64,000 nucleotides of DNA, from the NCBI GenBank assembly GCA_050291465.1, contig JBNKJV010000008.1, forward strand, positions 73,006 through 137,005. The letters are read 5' to 3'. Made by a program: the position numbers and the translations under genes. The notes under the pieces were generated by a model. The model made no database searches and was not told where the DNA came from. It saw only the letters and a list, made by a program, of their open reading frames with translations. The stretch is from CBFDBF01 sp050291465 (GTDB taxonomy: Bacteria > Pseudomonadota > Gammaproteobacteria > Chromatiales > Chromatiaceae). Of the stretch, positions 41,703 through 50,886 are shown piece by piece. The number at the start of each line of letters is the position of its first letter. Within the stretch, counting starts at the first letter, position 1.

Positions 41703-42392
41703 TCAGTTGACCGCCCCTGAGGCCTCGGTGGTTAGGTGGGTCTCCATCTCCATCAGCCTCTGTCTCTGCTCCCCTACCGGCTTGCCCTCTGCTTCCACAC
41801 GTTCCAGGATCTTTTTCGCTTCCTCGCAGAGGATGGCAAGCTGGACATTGTCGAACAGCTCCAACGCCGCCCGCAGCCCGTCCGCCGATTCACTTAACAG
41901 AGTAGGGACGAGTTCCTTTTCGGATATGGGAGTATCCGGATCCAGTAGATCCGCTACGATCGGATGTTGCAGTAACTCGAAATGAGCGGCACGGGCCGCC
42001 TTTTCCTGTTTCAGCTCATACAGCGCCTGGGGGTCATCACCGGCACCGGCTTCCACGGTGGACATGATCACCCGTACCAGCTTATGGATTGCGGTCTTGG
42101 TCTCGGTCTGGTCATCAGCGAGGCCGCTCGCCTGTTCATAGGCCCGGTCCAGACGCTCTTTCAGGTTCAGTATTACCTCACTGTCCTCGTTCGGCTGCAG
42201 TTTGACCGCATCGTGAATCAGGGTGTGGAAGCCGGTGATGAACGCCACCAGTTCCTCATGGTCCAGACGTTGCGCTTCCTGCAGGGCGGAAGTGGAGATC
42301 CTCTGCTCCTCTTCAGAGAACAGGGGATTGTTGCGTTTACGGAGCAGATGCCGTTCGCGGCGACCGGGTTGTTGGCTGAATAGAAGGGTCAT
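41703..42392 (-). CDS. unrecognised 229-residue cytoplasmic protein
   Basis: I do not recognise this protein. It is helical and charged with no signal or membrane segment. It begins MTLLFSQQPGRRERHLLRKRNN, then an Asp/Glu-rich helical core (SALQEAQRLDHEELVAFITGF), KERLDRAYEQASGLADDQTETKTAIHKLVRVIMSTV, and a Glu-rich C-terminal part (EEAKKILERVEAEGKPVGEQRQRLMEME). Codon use matches the neighbours, so it is probably real. It lies 140 bp upstream of moxR on the same strand and may be co-expressed. Confidence 0.7.
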   Translation of the reverse strand: MTLLFSQQPGRRERHLLRKRNNPLFSEEEQRISTSALQEAQRLDHEELVAFITGFHTLIHDAVKLQPNEDSEVILNLKERLDRAYEQASGLADDQTETKTAIHKLVRVIMSTVEAGAGDDPQALYELKQEKAARAAHFELLQHPIVADLLDPDTPISEKELVPTLLSESADGLRAALELFDNVQLAILCEEAKKILERVEAEGKPVGEQRQRLMEMETHLTTEASGAVN

Positions 42393-42519
42393 GATGTATA
42401 CGGGTCTAGGAACAGGTTATTTCTGTAAATTGTATACGAACCGGGACTATTCAACCGTTAACTAATGTCAATGGATATCACAGCGGGCTTGAGTCCGAAG
42501 CGGGGAGGCAACGGGTTGT

Positions 42520-43569
42520 TCAGGACTGCTCGGGGGAGGTATTTGCCTCGGATCCGAGGAGTACCGCGATCCAGCGTGTCTCCTCTTTGCTGTCCAGGCC
42601 TATCTTCACCATCATGGTGAGAGGAACCGAGAGAAACATTCCCACCGGTCCCAGGACCCAGCCCCAGAAAACCAGAGAGAGGAATACGACCAGGGTGGAG
42701 AGCCCCAGTCCGCGTCCCATAAACCGGGGTTCAACGATTGATCCGATAACGATGTTGATAACTACGTAACCCAGCAGCGCCCATAAGGTACTGCCAAGGC
42801 CCAGCTGGATGAGCGCCAGCAGCAGGGCTGGAACCGCGGCAAGGAAGGAACCGATATTCGGTACATAGTTGAGGAAAAAGGCCAGTACGCCCCAGAGGAG
42901 CGGGTAGTCCACGTCCACCGCCCAGAGCCAGAGAGCGATCAGGACACCGGTTGCCAGGCTGGTGAGGGTCTTGATGGCCATGTAGCGTTTTATGTTCTCA
43001 AGGAAATGTTCCAGGGAACGGAATCCCTCGTCCGGATTAGCCATTACCCGCTTCAGCTTGGCCGGAAAGCTGGACGCCTCCAGCAGGATAAAGATCACCG
43101 TCAGCAGGATTAAAAAGGTGTTGGTCAACAGGCTGCCGAGACTGCTCAGTCCAACCGCCGCCATTTTCATGGCCTTTCCCGGATCCAGGAATTTGCTGGC
43201 GGCCTGCTCCGGGATGGTTATGCCGAGGCCGGCCAGCCATTTGAGCAGGGTGTCGGTCTGGCCGTTGAGCCGCTCCTGGTAAAGTGGAAGCTGGGCGGAA
43301 AAGTCATCCACGGATTGACCCACCAGTACGCCGAAAAGTATCCCGACGGCGACAATGACGGCGATAACCAGCAGCAAGGCGACGATCGGGGGAATGCGCC
43401 GCTCGGTGAGAAAAAACAGGGCTGGTGCGGCAATGATGGCGATAAAGCCGGAAAGCAAAAACGGCACCAGAATGTCATGCGCCTCACGCATGCCCGCCAC
43501 CAGGATGACGAAAGCCGCCGCTGTTATGAGGAAACCTCCGGCGTGGGGATGCAGGTGCTCCTTGTTCAT
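42520..43569 (-). CDS. AI-2E family transporter
   Basis: A 349-residue polytopic membrane protein of the AI-2 exporter (TqsA/PerM/YdiK) superfamily. An N-terminal hydrophobic pair at about 12-65 is followed by a periplasmic helical segment (about 80-150) and a C-terminal group with the conserved PLLWGVLAFFLNYVPNIGSFLAAVPALLLAL and VINIVIGSIVEPRFMGRGLGLSTLVVFLSLVFWGWVLGPVGMFLSVPLTM. Members export small signals or Na+; the substrate cannot be told. It follows the lipoprotein gene by 3 bp, so they are co-transcribed. Confidence 0.9.
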   Translation of the reverse strand: MNKEHLHPHAGGFLITAAAFVILVAGMREAHDILVPFLLSGFIAIIAAPALFFLTERRIPPIVALLLVIAVIVAVGILFGVLVGQSVDDFSAQLPLYQERLNGQTDTLLKWLAGLGITIPEQAASKFLDPGKAMKMAAVGLSSLGSLLTNTFLILLTVIFILLEASSFPAKLKRVMANPDEGFRSLEHFLENIKRYMAIKTLTSLATGVLIALWLWAVDVDYPLLWGVLAFFLNYVPNIGSFLAAVPALLLALIQLGLGSTLWALLGYVVINIVIGSIVEPRFMGRGLGLSTLVVFLSLVFWGWVLGPVGMFLSVPLTMMVKIGLDSKEETRWIAVLLGSEANTSPEQS

Positions 43570-43572
43570 ATA

Positions 43573-43980
43573 TTATTGAAACTCAGGGATGGGATTGGCG
43601 CGGCTCCAGGTTTCCGCTTCCTCATTAAACTCCCACAGCTGTCTGTCGATAATCTGCTTTTCCACCTGTCGATCTTGGTAAACATAGCGGATGACCACAG
43701 TCTGGGTAATGTTGTGTTCATCGATATTGGAGGGTCGGCGTATCCTCTCATAGCCGGTGACACGGATATTGGAAAGGTTATCGGGGATAACAGCGTTTTT
43801 CGCCAGTTCCGGCTGTAGGAAGTCGTAGATCTGTTCCAGGTAACCCCAACGCACGGAAGCCTCGTACTGGCGCAGGGTGTTTTCCAGGGATCGCTGCATT
43901 CGCTTCTCCTGCAGCGACTGGCAACCAGCAAGAACCACTACCAGGAACAGCAGCACGGTGTTTCGTAAGGTTCCGGACAT
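43573..43980 (-). CDS. small lipoprotein upstream of the AI-2E transporter
   Basis: A 135-residue lipoprotein: signal MSGTLRNTVLLFLVVVLAGC with lipobox LAGC and lipidated Cys20. The following Gln at +2 favours outer-membrane sorting by Lol. The mature part (QRSLENTLRQYEASVRWGYLEQIYDFLQPE, ITQTVVIRYVYQDRQVEKQIIDRQLWEF) has an alternating pattern consistent with an NTF2-like or small beta-sheet fold. I do not recognise a named family. Start 43980 was chosen because it begins the lipoprotein signal. Confidence 0.8.
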   Translation of the reverse strand: MSGTLRNTVLLFLVVVLAGCQSLQEKRMQRSLENTLRQYEASVRWGYLEQIYDFLQPELAKNAVIPDNLSNIRVTGYERIRRPSNIDEHNITQTVVIRYVYQDRQVEKQIIDRQLWEFNEEAETWSRANPIPEFQ

Positions 43981-44053
43981 AACTATCTCCCGCCGTTCGG
44001 CCGATGGTATTGGCGATATGTTAAGCGACTCCAATCAGACAAACCAGCATTAG

Positions 44054-44159
44054 GGAGCCTCTGATTAAGTCGCTGATAAGCCGAGTTTGTGTCCAAATGG
44101 TGATGATCGCAAGGCGCAAAGGCAGCGTCTCGGCCATCAGGGACTTAATCAGAGGCTCC
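44054..44159. repeat. 106-bp MITE-like hairpin element
   Basis: A perfect 18-bp inverted repeat (ggagcctctgattaagtc at 44054-44071, complement at 44142-44159) continues inward as an imperfect match (gctgataagccgag against cctgatggccgag), giving about 33 paired bases per arm around a 40-bp centre. The element contains no gene of its own. It sits between the divergent lipoprotein and TraB genes and probably carries part of their promoter region. Confidence 0.7.
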
Positions 44160-44222
44160 TTAGCTCCGATATTTCCACTGCGCCTGTTATCATGTAGCAC
44201 TTTTTTCCGGCGGGGACAGTCC

Positions 44223-45419
44223 ATGAGTACCGATAAGAGCGAGCCGTTGCTGAATTTGCGGTTTGATGACAACCAGATAACACTTCTGGGTACCGCCCAT
44301 GTATCGCGCTCAAGCGCAGAGAAGGTCCGGGAGCTGCTCGAGAGCGGGAGGTTTGATGCGGTGGCGGTGGAACTCTGTCCCAGTCGGTACAACGCCCTTA
44401 TCGATCCGGACGCCCTGGCGCGTATGGACCTGTTCAAGGTTATAAGAGAGGGCAAGGCCAGTATGGTTGCGGCCAACCTGGCTCTGGGTGCGTACCAGCA
44501 GCGTCTGGCCGAGCAGTTCGGGATCGAGCCTGGCGCAGAGCAGCGGGAGGCGGTCCATTTCGCTAGAGAGAATCAACGACCGGTACTGCTGATCGACCGG
44601 GAGATCGGGGTTACCCTCAAGCGGGTGGCGGCCAACGTTTCCTGGTGGAAGCGAATGGGGCTTTTTTCCGGGCTGCTGGCCAGTCTGATATCGAAGGAGG
44701 AGGTGGAAGAAGAGGAGATCGAGCGCTTGAAAGAGGGTGACATCCTGGAGACCACCTTTGCCGAGTTCGCCGAAGACCGCCAGGATCTATACCTGCCTCT
44801 GATCGATGAACGGGACCGTTATATGGCTGCTCAGTTACTGGAGGAGATCAGGCAGCACGATCACGAACATGTGCTCGCGGTGGTCGGGGCCGGTCATATG
44901 AAGGGGATCGGTGAATATCTGCAACGGGGAATGGGGCAGCCCGGTGAAGTCATTAAGGAACTGGACGCCCTGCCCCAACCCCGTCGTTGGCCGAAGTTGA
45001 TCCCCTGGTTGATCGTCGCGCTGATATTGACCGGCTTTGCCATCGGTTTCAGCCGTGGCCCCGATCTCGGGTGGCGACTGGTGGCGGATTGGGTCCTGAT
45101 CAACGGTACTCTTTCGGCTCTGGGCGCGCTTCTCGCCGCCGCCCATCCCCTGACGGTGATAACCGCTTTCCTGGCGGCGCCCCTGACCTCCCTGAATCCC
45201 ACGGTGGGAGCCGGTATGGTGACCGCGGCGGTGGAGGTCTTTCTGCGTAAACCCCGGGTCGGGGACTTCAGCGGCCTGCGGCACGATACCACCCGTCTCA
45301 AAGGATGGTGGAAAAACCGGGTTTCCCGTACCCTGCTGGTATTCATGCTCAGTACCCTGGGGTCGGTGGCGGGGACCTATATCGCAGGGTTCAGGATCTT
45401 TGAACGGTTGGCGAGTTAA
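44223..45419 (+). CDS. TraB/PrgY-family membrane protein
   Basis: A 398-residue protein with an N-terminal TraB domain. The three conserved patches are present: ITLLGTAHVSRSSAEKV (about 19-35), VAVELCPSRYNALI (about 47-60) and VLAVVGAGHMKGIGEYL (about 219-235). The C-terminal third has three to four membrane segments (about 265-285, 300-330, 345-365 and 375-395). The family includes enterococcal TraB/PrgY, which reduces pheromone activity, and is proposed to have a metalloprotease-like or hydrolase fold; its role here is unknown. The upstream in-frame sequence lies inside the hairpin element, so the start at 44223 is preferred. Confidence 0.87.
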   Translation: MSTDKSEPLLNLRFDDNQITLLGTAHVSRSSAEKVRELLESGRFDAVAVELCPSRYNALIDPDALARMDLFKVIREGKASMVAANLALGAYQQRLAEQFGIEPGAEQREAVHFARENQRPVLLIDREIGVTLKRVAANVSWWKRMGLFSGLLASLISKEEVEEEEIERLKEGDILETTFAEFAEDRQDLYLPLIDERDRYMAAQLLEEIRQHDHEHVLAVVGAGHMKGIGEYLQRGMGQPGEVIKELDALPQPRRWPKLIPWLIVALILTGFAIGFSRGPDLGWRLVADWVLINGTLSALGALLAAAHPLTVITAFLAAPLTSLNPTVGAGMVTAAVEVFLRKPRVGDFSGLRHDTTRLKGWWKNRVSRTLLVFMLSTLGSVAGTYIAGFRIFERLAS

Positions 45420-45523
45420 TTAACGGTTATCAATGTGTGGAGTGACCCGGTCCCGCGCCTTCCCGGATCCCGGCCGGGCCCCGATTCCGCCCTGATATAG
45501 ACGAACCGCGCCGGAACATTTCG

Positions 45524-46294
45524 ATGCCCGACTATCCAAAACCCCCGAAGACCCTGTTGCGCAACGTGGGCCGCGCCATTGCCGATTACGCCATGATCCG
45601 GGAGGGCGATCGTATTCTGCTGGGGGTCTCCGGCGGCAAGGATTCGCTCTCCCTGCTGCATATTCTGCACCATCTGCGGAGCTACGCGCCGGTAAGGTTC
45701 GATCTTGCCGCGATCACGGTGGATCCGGAGGTGGAGGGATTCGAGCCCGGCCCGCTCAAGGCCTATTATGACACCCTGAATATCCCCTACTTTTATAAAG
45801 AGCAGCCGATCATGGAAGAGGCGAAGGAACGCATGTCGGGAGACTCCTTCTGCGCTTATTGTTCGCGCATGAAACGGGGGATCATGTACACCACCTGCCG
45901 CCAGGAGGGCTACAATGTATTGGCTCTGGCGCAACATCTGGATGATCTTGCAGAGAGCCTGCTGATGTCGCTGTTTCACGGTGGCCAGGTGCGAACCATG
46001 AAGGCCCATTACCTGAATGACAGGGGGGATATCCGTATTATCCGTCCTTTGGTCTACTGCCGAGAGACCCAGACCGGAAGTTTTGCCCGGGAGGCCGGAC
46101 TGCCGGTCATTCCGGACAGCTGCCCCGCCTGTTTTACGGCCCCGACCCAGCGCGAGCATATGAAACAGCTCCTGGCTCAGGAGGAGCGCACTAACAGGCA
46201 CCTGTTTGCTAACCTATTACATGCCATGCGGCCTTTCATGCTGGGGGAATCACTGCAATCGGATGATGATAGGGACGGCAAAGGCGGGATATGA
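45524..46294 (+). CDS. ttcA: TtcA-family tRNA thiolation enzyme
   Basis: A 256-residue adenylating Fe-S protein of the TtcA family, which makes 2-thiocytidine at position 32 of some tRNAs. The PP-loop is GVSGGKDSL (34-42); cluster-binding cysteines are CAYC (110, 113) and the later CPAC (200, 203). It is shorter than E. coli TtcA (311 residues), and its middle motif reads AQHLDDLAESLLMSLFHGG where enzymes of the E. coli type have GHHRDD. It may therefore belong to a TtcA-like sub-branch with a different target. Promoter not identified. Confidence 0.75.
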   Translation: MPDYPKPPKTLLRNVGRAIADYAMIREGDRILLGVSGGKDSLSLLHILHHLRSYAPVRFDLAAITVDPEVEGFEPGPLKAYYDTLNIPYFYKEQPIMEEAKERMSGDSFCAYCSRMKRGIMYTTCRQEGYNVLALAQHLDDLAESLLMSLFHGGQVRTMKAHYLNDRGDIRIIRPLVYCRETQTGSFAREAGLPVIPDSCPACFTAPTQREHMKQLLAQEERTNRHLFANLLHAMRPFMLGESLQSDDDRDGKGGI

Positions 46295-46380
46295 CACAAG
46301 CGGTGTCAGGGGTCTGACGAACCGCGGGCCAGATAATCGGGCAGTTACACCGATCCGTTGCTAAATTTTGAGAAACCGGG

Positions 46381-46409
46381 TTGAAACCACGGATATAAAA
46401 TCATATATT
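46381..46409 (+). promoter_or_regulatory. sigma70 promoter of the RND efflux operon
   Basis: ttgaaa (46381-46386) and tatatt (46404-46409) are separated by exactly 17 bp, a near-consensus arrangement. It is 40 bp before the membrane-fusion-protein gene, whose RBS ccgggaga follows. Confidence 0.6.
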
Positions 46410-46448
46410 AGTGTTTTCTAATATTGCCGCTGCCGGGAGAGCAATAGC

Positions 46449-47492
46449 ATGAAACGTTTTCTAACCGTCGCGCTGATGGTTCTGGGTTATGCCGCCGGGG
46501 TTCAGGCGGAGTCGGCCCTGAAGACCGCAACCATCCAACTCCAGGAACGCCCCCGTCAACATCTTCTTGACGGCGTGATCGAGGCGGTCAATCAAGGCAC
46601 CATCTCTGCTCAGACTCAGGGACAGGTGGAAGAGATCCTGTTTGATGTGGATAACTTTGTGGAAGCGGGCGCGGTCATTATCCGGCTCAAGGACCGGGAG
46701 CAGAAGGCACAGGTTTCGCGGGCGGAAGCGACCCTGAAAGAGGCCGGCGCCCGCCTGGAGGAGGCGCGCAAGGAGCAGCAGCGGATCAAAGGGATTTTCG
46801 AGAAAAAACTGGTAAGCCGCGCTGCCATGGACAAGGCCGATGCGGCTTTGAAGGCCGCGGTCGCCCGTCTGGAGGCGGCGCAGGCAGGGCTGGAACAGGC
46901 CCGGGAGCAGCTTGAGTACACCCGGGTACGCGCCCCCTATGCCGGCATCGTTACCGAACGCCATGTGGAAGTGGGTGAAATAGCACGGCCGGGCCAGAAA
47001 CTCATAAGCGGCATATCCCTGGAGAATCTGCGGGTCAACGTCGATGTTCCGCAGAGCCTGATCCAGGCCATCCGCGCCCATGACCAGGCGAGTGTTCAAA
47101 CCCCCGACGGTGACTGGATCAGTGCACAGAAGATCACCATTTTCCCCTTTGCCCAGCCCGGCAGTAACACCTTCAAGGTCCGGCTGCAGCTGCCCGCCGG
47201 CATTCAACACCTCTTTCCCGGCATGTATGTAAAAACCGCCTTTGTCGTGGGTAAGCAGAAGGAGCTTATGGTTCCGCAACAGGCCGTGGTCTACAGAAGC
47301 GAGGTGACGGGCGTCTACGTGGTCGGCACGGACGGCAAAGTCTCCCTGCGCCATATCCGCACCGGCAGCAGGTCCCAGGACGGTATGCTCCAGGTTCTGG
47401 CCGGGCTGGATGCCGGCGAGCAGGTGGCCCTCGATCCTATCGCCGCGGGAGTATTACTGAAGGAGCAGCTGGCGGAGCAGGCCCATGAGTAG
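46449..47492 (+). CDS. RND efflux membrane-fusion (periplasmic adaptor) protein
   Basis: A 347-residue periplasmic adaptor. Signal peptide 1-20 (ending GVQA; no lipobox cysteine), then a barrel-sandwich/lipoyl half GQVEEILFDVDNFVEAGAVIIRLKDREQ (about 57-83), an alpha-hairpin coiled coil (about 85-155), and the second lipoyl half VRAPYAGIVTERHVEVGEIARPGQKL. Beta-barrel and membrane-proximal domains follow (LFPGMYVKTAFVVG, VPQQAVVYR). It links an RND permease to an outer-membrane channel. Its end overlaps the permease start by 8 bp. Confidence 0.92.
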   Translation: MKRFLTVALMVLGYAAGVQAESALKTATIQLQERPRQHLLDGVIEAVNQGTISAQTQGQVEEILFDVDNFVEAGAVIIRLKDREQKAQVSRAEATLKEAGARLEEARKEQQRIKGIFEKKLVSRAAMDKADAALKAAVARLEAAQAGLEQAREQLEYTRVRAPYAGIVTERHVEVGEIARPGQKLISGISLENLRVNVDVPQSLIQAIRAHDQASVQTPDGDWISAQKITIFPFAQPGSNTFKVRLQLPAGIQHLFPGMYVKTAFVVGKQKELMVPQQAVVYRSEVTGVYVVGTDGKVSLRHIRTGSRSQDGMLQVLAGLDAGEQVALDPIAAGVLLKEQLAEQAHE

Positions 47493-50400
47493 GCTCGGTG
47501 TTTCCGGCCGTATCGCCCAGCGTTTTCTCACCACCGAAATCACCCCGCTGCTGGCGTTGGTGGGTCTGTTGTTGGGTGTGTTCGCGGTCCTGGTTACACC
47601 GCGGGAAGAAGAGCCCCAGATAAACGTAACCTTCGCCAACGTCTTTATTCCTTTTCCCGGCGCATCCGCCAGCGAGATCGAGCAGCTGGTGGCGACACCG
47701 GCGGAGCAGGTGCTGTCGGAGATCAAGGGCATCAAACATGTCTACTCCACCTCCCGTCCCGGCATGGCCGTGCTGACGGTCCGTTACGAGGTGGGGGAGG
47801 ATCGTACCGGCGCCATCGTCCGTCTTTACAACAAGGTCTTTTCCAACCAGGACTGGCTGCCGCGCAACCTGGGGGTGGGACAACCGATCATCAAGCCGAA
47901 GGGTATCGACGACGTACCTATAGTCACTGCGACCCTGTGGTCGCAGAATCCTGAAGTGGGGGCTTTTGAACTCGGGCAGGTGGCGCACGCCATAGAGGCG
48001 GAGCTGAAGCGGGTTCCCGGAACGCGGGATATCTATACTATCGGCAGTCCGGAACGGGTGGTGAGTATCCAACTCGATCCGCAGGCGTTGTCCGGCTATG
48101 ACATCGATCTGAGCGATCTTCGTCTTGCTCTGCGCTCCGGAAACACCAGCCGCGATGATCTGTCCGTGGTCTCCGGTAACAGTGAAATCCTGGTACAGGC
48201 CGGGACCTTCCATACGGCGGCGGAAGAGATCGGTGATCTGGTGGTGGGGGTACATGCCGGGAGACCGGTTTTTTTACGCGACGTGGCTGTTATCCGCCAC
48301 GGCGCTGAAGATCCGCGGCAGTATGTCTGGATCGGCAGCGGTCCGGCAAGCGGTCAACCGGAACTGGCCGCATCCGGAAAACTTCCCGCCGTCACTATCG
48401 CCATAGCTAAAAAACCGGGCACCAATGCGGTGGATATAGCAAATGCGGTGATCGAACGGTTTTCGCAACTCAAGGGTATTTTTATTCCGCAAGGCGTAAA
48501 CGCCACCATCACCCGCAACTACGGGGAAACCGCCGACGCCAAAGCCAAGAAGCTCATCAGTAAACTGGTTTTCGCCACCCTGTCGGTGGTGCTGCTGGTA
48601 CTGTTTGCACTCGGCTGGCGCGAGGCCCTGATCGTGGGCGCGGCGGTGGTGGTCACCCTTGCCATTACGCTCTTCGCTTCCTGGGCCTGGGGCTTCACCC
48701 TTAATCGCGTCTCCCTGTTTGCCCTGATCTTTTCCATAGGCATTCTTGTTGACGATGCCATCGTCGTGGTGGAGAACATCCATCGCCATCTCGCCTTGGG
48801 CGCAACCCGCCTGCTGGAGGCGATTCCGAAGGCGGTGGACGAGGTGGGTGGTCCCACCATACTCGCCACCCTCACGGTTATCGCCGCGCTGTTGCCCATG
48901 GCGTTCGTGACCGGGCTTATGGGTCCCTACATGAGCCCCATCCCGATTAACGCCTCTATCGGGATGCTGATCTCGCTCGCCGTGGCTTTCATTCTGACGC
49001 CCTGGCTTACCAATCGGGCGCTGGCCCATGTCACGGTCCACGCGCAGCAGGGGCACGAAACACCGGGAAACAGCCGCTTCCGGGATTTTTTCGACCGCAC
49101 CATGCGCCCGTTCCTGGAAGGGAACGAGGGGCGGCGCAACCGCAAGCGCCTGCTCGCGGGCGTGCTGATCCTTATCGCCGGTTCCATGTTGCTGGTGGTA
49201 TCCAAGGCGGTGGTCCTGAAGATGTTGCCGTTCGACAACAAATCCGAATTCCAGGTGGTGCTGGATATGCCCGAGGGCACAAGCCTGGAGCAGACCACGC
49301 GGGTTCTGGACGAGATGGGAGATTATCTCTCCGGCGTAAACGAGGTGACCGATTATCAGGTCTACAGTGGCACCGCCGCACCGATCGGTTTTAACGGACT
49401 GGTACGACAGTACTATCTGCGCGAGGGATCCAACCTGGGTGATATCCAGGTCAACCTGGCGGACAAGAGTGAACGCGACCGCAAGAGTCACGACATAGCC
49501 CTTGCCGTGCGCGGGCCGATCCAATCCATCGCCAGGAAATACGGGGGTGACGTCAAGGTGGTGGAAGTCCCGCCGGGCCCGCCGGTGCTGTCGCCCCTGG
49601 TGGCTGAGATCTATGGTATCGACTATCCGGGCCAGATCGCGACCGCCAAGGAGGTGCAGGAGGTTTTTCAGTCCACTGCCGACATCGTCGATGTGGATAA
49701 CAGCGTGGAATTTCCTTCCGAGAAGGTGATTATCCGGGTTGACCGGGCCAAGGCGTCCCGCCTGGGCATACCCCAGAGCAGTATAGTGGAAGCGCTGGGG
49801 ACCGTGCTTGGCGGTGAGGACATCACCTTCCTGCACGGCAAAAATATCAAATACGCGGTCCCCATCCGTCTTGAATACGGTGCCGAAGACAAGGCGGATC
49901 TGGAGCAGGTCCTGTCCCTGCGCCTGCGCAGCGTAAGCGGAACCCTCATACCCCTGTCGGAGATCGTGGAGATCGTGAACGCCCAACGGGAACACTCCAT
50001 CCATCACAAGGACCTGCTTCCGGTGGTCTACGTTACCGGAGACATGGCCGGCGAGACCGACAGTCCCCTTTACGGTATGTTCGAAATATCCGGCATCCTG
50101 GACGACCGGGGTAAACCGGAGCAGTGGTTTCTGTCGCAACCGGAAAACCCTTATGAGTTCAGCCTGAAGTGGGACGGTGAATGGCAGATCACCTATGAAA
50201 CCTTCCGTGACATGGGTATTGCCTACTCGGTCGGCCTGATCCTCATCTACCTCCTGGTAGTGGCTCAGTTTCGTTCTTACCTGGTGCCCCTGGTCATCAT
50301 GGCGCCGATTCCTCTTACCATCATCGGCATTCTGCCCGGACATGCCATTCTGGGTGCGCAGTTTACCGCCACCTCCATGATCGGCATGATCGCCCTGGCC

Positions 50401-50703
50401 GGGATCATCGTGCGCAACTCGATCCTGTTGGTGGATTTCATTAATCAACAGGTAACCGCGGGGGTGGGTTTTGAAGAGGCGGTAATCCAATCGGCGGTGG
50501 TGCGCTCCAAGCCCATCGCTCTTACCGCGCTGGCGGCCATGGCGGGTGCCTTTTTCATTCTGGACGATCCCATCTTCAGTGGACTAGCGGTATCTCTGAT
50601 CTTCGGTCTCTTCGTCTCCACTATCCTGACCCTGCTGGTGATTCCGGTGGTCTATTACGCCGCCATGCGAAACAGGGTGGAGGAACTAAGAAGCGGGAAC
50701 TAG
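47485..50703 (+). CDS. RND efflux permease (HAE-1 family)
   Basis: A 1072-residue inner-membrane proton/drug antiporter with twelve membrane segments in two halves. Signatures: FPGASASEIEQLVATPAEQVLSEIKGI in the porter PN1 region, the TM4 proton-relay pair in GILVDDAIVVVENI, and late GMIALAGIIVRNSILLVDFIN (TM10). It resembles the less-studied HAE-1 or heavy-metal/acriflavine subgroup rather than AcrB, so the substrate is uncertain. Only adaptor and permease are encoded here; an outer-membrane factor (TolC-like) must be elsewhere. A long reverse-strand open frame across it is a shadow. Confidence 0.94.
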   Translation: MSRLGVSGRIAQRFLTTEITPLLALVGLLLGVFAVLVTPREEEPQINVTFANVFIPFPGASASEIEQLVATPAEQVLSEIKGIKHVYSTSRPGMAVLTVRYEVGEDRTGAIVRLYNKVFSNQDWLPRNLGVGQPIIKPKGIDDVPIVTATLWSQNPEVGAFELGQVAHAIEAELKRVPGTRDIYTIGSPERVVSIQLDPQALSGYDIDLSDLRLALRSGNTSRDDLSVVSGNSEILVQAGTFHTAAEEIGDLVVGVHAGRPVFLRDVAVIRHGAEDPRQYVWIGSGPASGQPELAASGKLPAVTIAIAKKPGTNAVDIANAVIERFSQLKGIFIPQGVNATITRNYGETADAKAKKLISKLVFATLSVVLLVLFALGWREALIVGAAVVVTLAITLFASWAWGFTLNRVSLFALIFSIGILVDDAIVVVENIHRHLALGATRLLEAIPKAVDEVGGPTILATLTVIAALLPMAFVTGLMGPYMSPIPINASIGMLISLAVAFILTPWLTNRALAHVTVHAQQGHETPGNSRFRDFFDRTMRPFLEGNEGRRNRKRLLAGVLILIAGSMLLVVSKAVVLKMLPFDNKSEFQVVLDMPEGTSLEQTTRVLDEMGDYLSGVNEVTDYQVYSGTAAPIGFNGLVRQYYLREGSNLGDIQVNLADKSERDRKSHDIALAVRGPIQSIARKYGGDVKVVEVPPGPPVLSPLVAEIYGIDYPGQIATAKEVQEVFQSTADIVDVDNSVEFPSEKVIIRVDRAKASRLGIPQSSIVEALGTVLGGEDITFLHGKNIKYAVPIRLEYGAEDKADLEQVLSLRLRSVSGTLIPLSEIVEIVNAQREHSIHHKDLLPVVYVTGDMAGETDSPLYGMFEISGILDDRGKPEQWFLSQPENPYEFSLKWDGEWQITYETFRDMGIAYSVGLILIYLLVVAQFRSYLVPLVIMAPIPLTIIGILPGHAILGAQFTATSMIGMIALAGIIVRNSILLVDFINQQVTAGVGFEEAVIQSAVVRSKPIALTALAAMAGAFFILDDPIFSGLAVSLIFGLFVSTILTLLVIPVVYYAAMRNRVEELRSGN

Positions 50704-50886
50704 GGAGCCCTGTCCGGTGAAGAGCATTAATATTCGCCTGGTTTAAATGGATCCCAGGAGCGGGACGGAGCCCTATCCCGCCCCGCAGCCGCCTGCTTCC
50801 CGGTGGGAACCCCGTTCTGGTGAAGATCAGGGGGAAAAAGGCTATAGTGGCAGACACGCATAGCGAATCCTGAAAGGAGAACAATA

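Noticed and set aside
44097..44222. Longer N-terminus for the TraB-family protein
   Set aside because: The extra codons lie in the hairpin element and do not match the family start.
48274..50490. 738-residue open frame on the reverse strand
   Set aside because: It lies wholly inside the RND permease gene in the complementary frame, is His/Gln/Asp-rich with no family features, and reflects codon bias.
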